This document shows, one piece after another, positions 63,939-64,000 of a DNA stretch of 64,000 bases (positions within the stretch are counted from its first letter, which is position 1; each line of letters begins with the position of its first letter). The notes under the pieces were generated by a model, which had not been told where the DNA came from, made no database searches, and saw only the letters and a program-made list of their open reading frames with translations. The translations under genes and the position numbers were made by a program. The DNA lies in assembly GCA_021794275.1 (NCBI GenBank), contig JAJYRD010000073.1:17180-81179 (forward strand), read 5' to 3'. Source of the stretch: Pseudomonadota bacterium. Lineage in GTDB: Bacteria; Pseudomonadota; Gammaproteobacteria; Acidiferrobacterales; Acidiferrobacteraceae.

Positions 63939-64000
63939 CAGGCCCCTCGCTCTGTCTGGGGTCCAAGCCTTATGGTACGATAGTAATATGCAAATCGGCG

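Overview
The window is GC-rich, densely coded chromosomal DNA of a Gram-negative bacterium. The gene set (slt, ubiA, spoT-rpoZ-gmk, rph-rdgB-hemW, hemJ, prlC, aroE, many outer-membrane barrels) fits a gammaproteobacterium. An Acidiferrobacter-like sulfur oxidiser is my guess from overall style, with low confidence. No rRNA, tRNA or CRISPR array was seen.

Layout. 1-8.7 kb: housekeeping and small metabolic genes (lytic transglycosylase slt cut by the window edge, an aldehyde dehydrogenase, an OM barrel, rlmI, a DUF255 thioredoxin-like protein, a rhodanese, a DUF4396 membrane protein). 8.7-10.6 kb: a membrane-anchored coiled-coil protein and a PfkB-type kinase. 10.7-15.9 kb: a complete glycine cleavage operon gcvT-gcvH-gcvPA-tpx-gcvPB, preceded by a sigma70-type promoter and a tandem glycine riboswitch; the thiol peroxidase gene tpx sits between the two halves of the split P-protein. 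16-18 kb: an orphan PhnD-like binding protein, then a decayed divergent pair (isochorismatase-family hydrolase and GlxA-type regulator).

18-30.3 kb is the most distinctive block: an apparent eleven-gene unit on the minus strand for biofilm matrix. It carries Fap-type functional amyloid genes (a FapB-like minor subunit, a ten-repeat FapC-like subunit, FapD C39 peptidase, FapE and, far downstream, the FapF secretion pore). Interposed are polysaccharide genes (UDP-GlcNAc 2-epimerase, YaiO-like barrel, membrane protein, processive GT2 synthase, membrane-anchored beta-helix protein). A VpsR-like sigma54 activator comes last. A -24/-12 promoter lies in front of the first gene, a 20-bp dyad further upstream, and a strong intrinsic terminator directly behind the major amyloid gene.

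30.5-37.3 kb: xthA, a DUF4124-glutaredoxin protein, prlC, aroE, a CaCA antiporter, a GST and ubiA. 37.5-41.5 kb: an island of toxin-antitoxin genes in different states of decay (FitA with a broken PIN toxin, a decayed vapB copy, intact vapBC with an operator dyad, and mazEF whose antitoxin has an in-frame amber codon), plus an unknown gene. 41.5-49.6 kb: recG, ridA, spoT, rpoZ, gmk and yicC, with a probable modification-dependent HNH nuclease inserted between gmk and yicC on the other strand. 49.7-55.9 kb: a Ser/Thr kinase-PP2C pair, rph-rdgB-hemW-hemJ, and an HD-GYP protein with a degenerate GYP motif. 56.2-61.2 kb: a TolC/RND efflux operon whose adaptor is only 133 residues long. 61.6-64 kb: a GmrSD-like DUF262/DUF1524 protein followed by a truncated IS607 transposase. 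A structured repeat found directly after vapC recurs directly after this transposase, with two compensatory base changes.

Functional links (inference): the VpsR-like activator, the HD-GYP protein and the amyloid/polysaccharide operon could form a c-di-GMP-linked biofilm circuit; the HNH and DUF262 proteins look like two separate defences against modified phage DNA.
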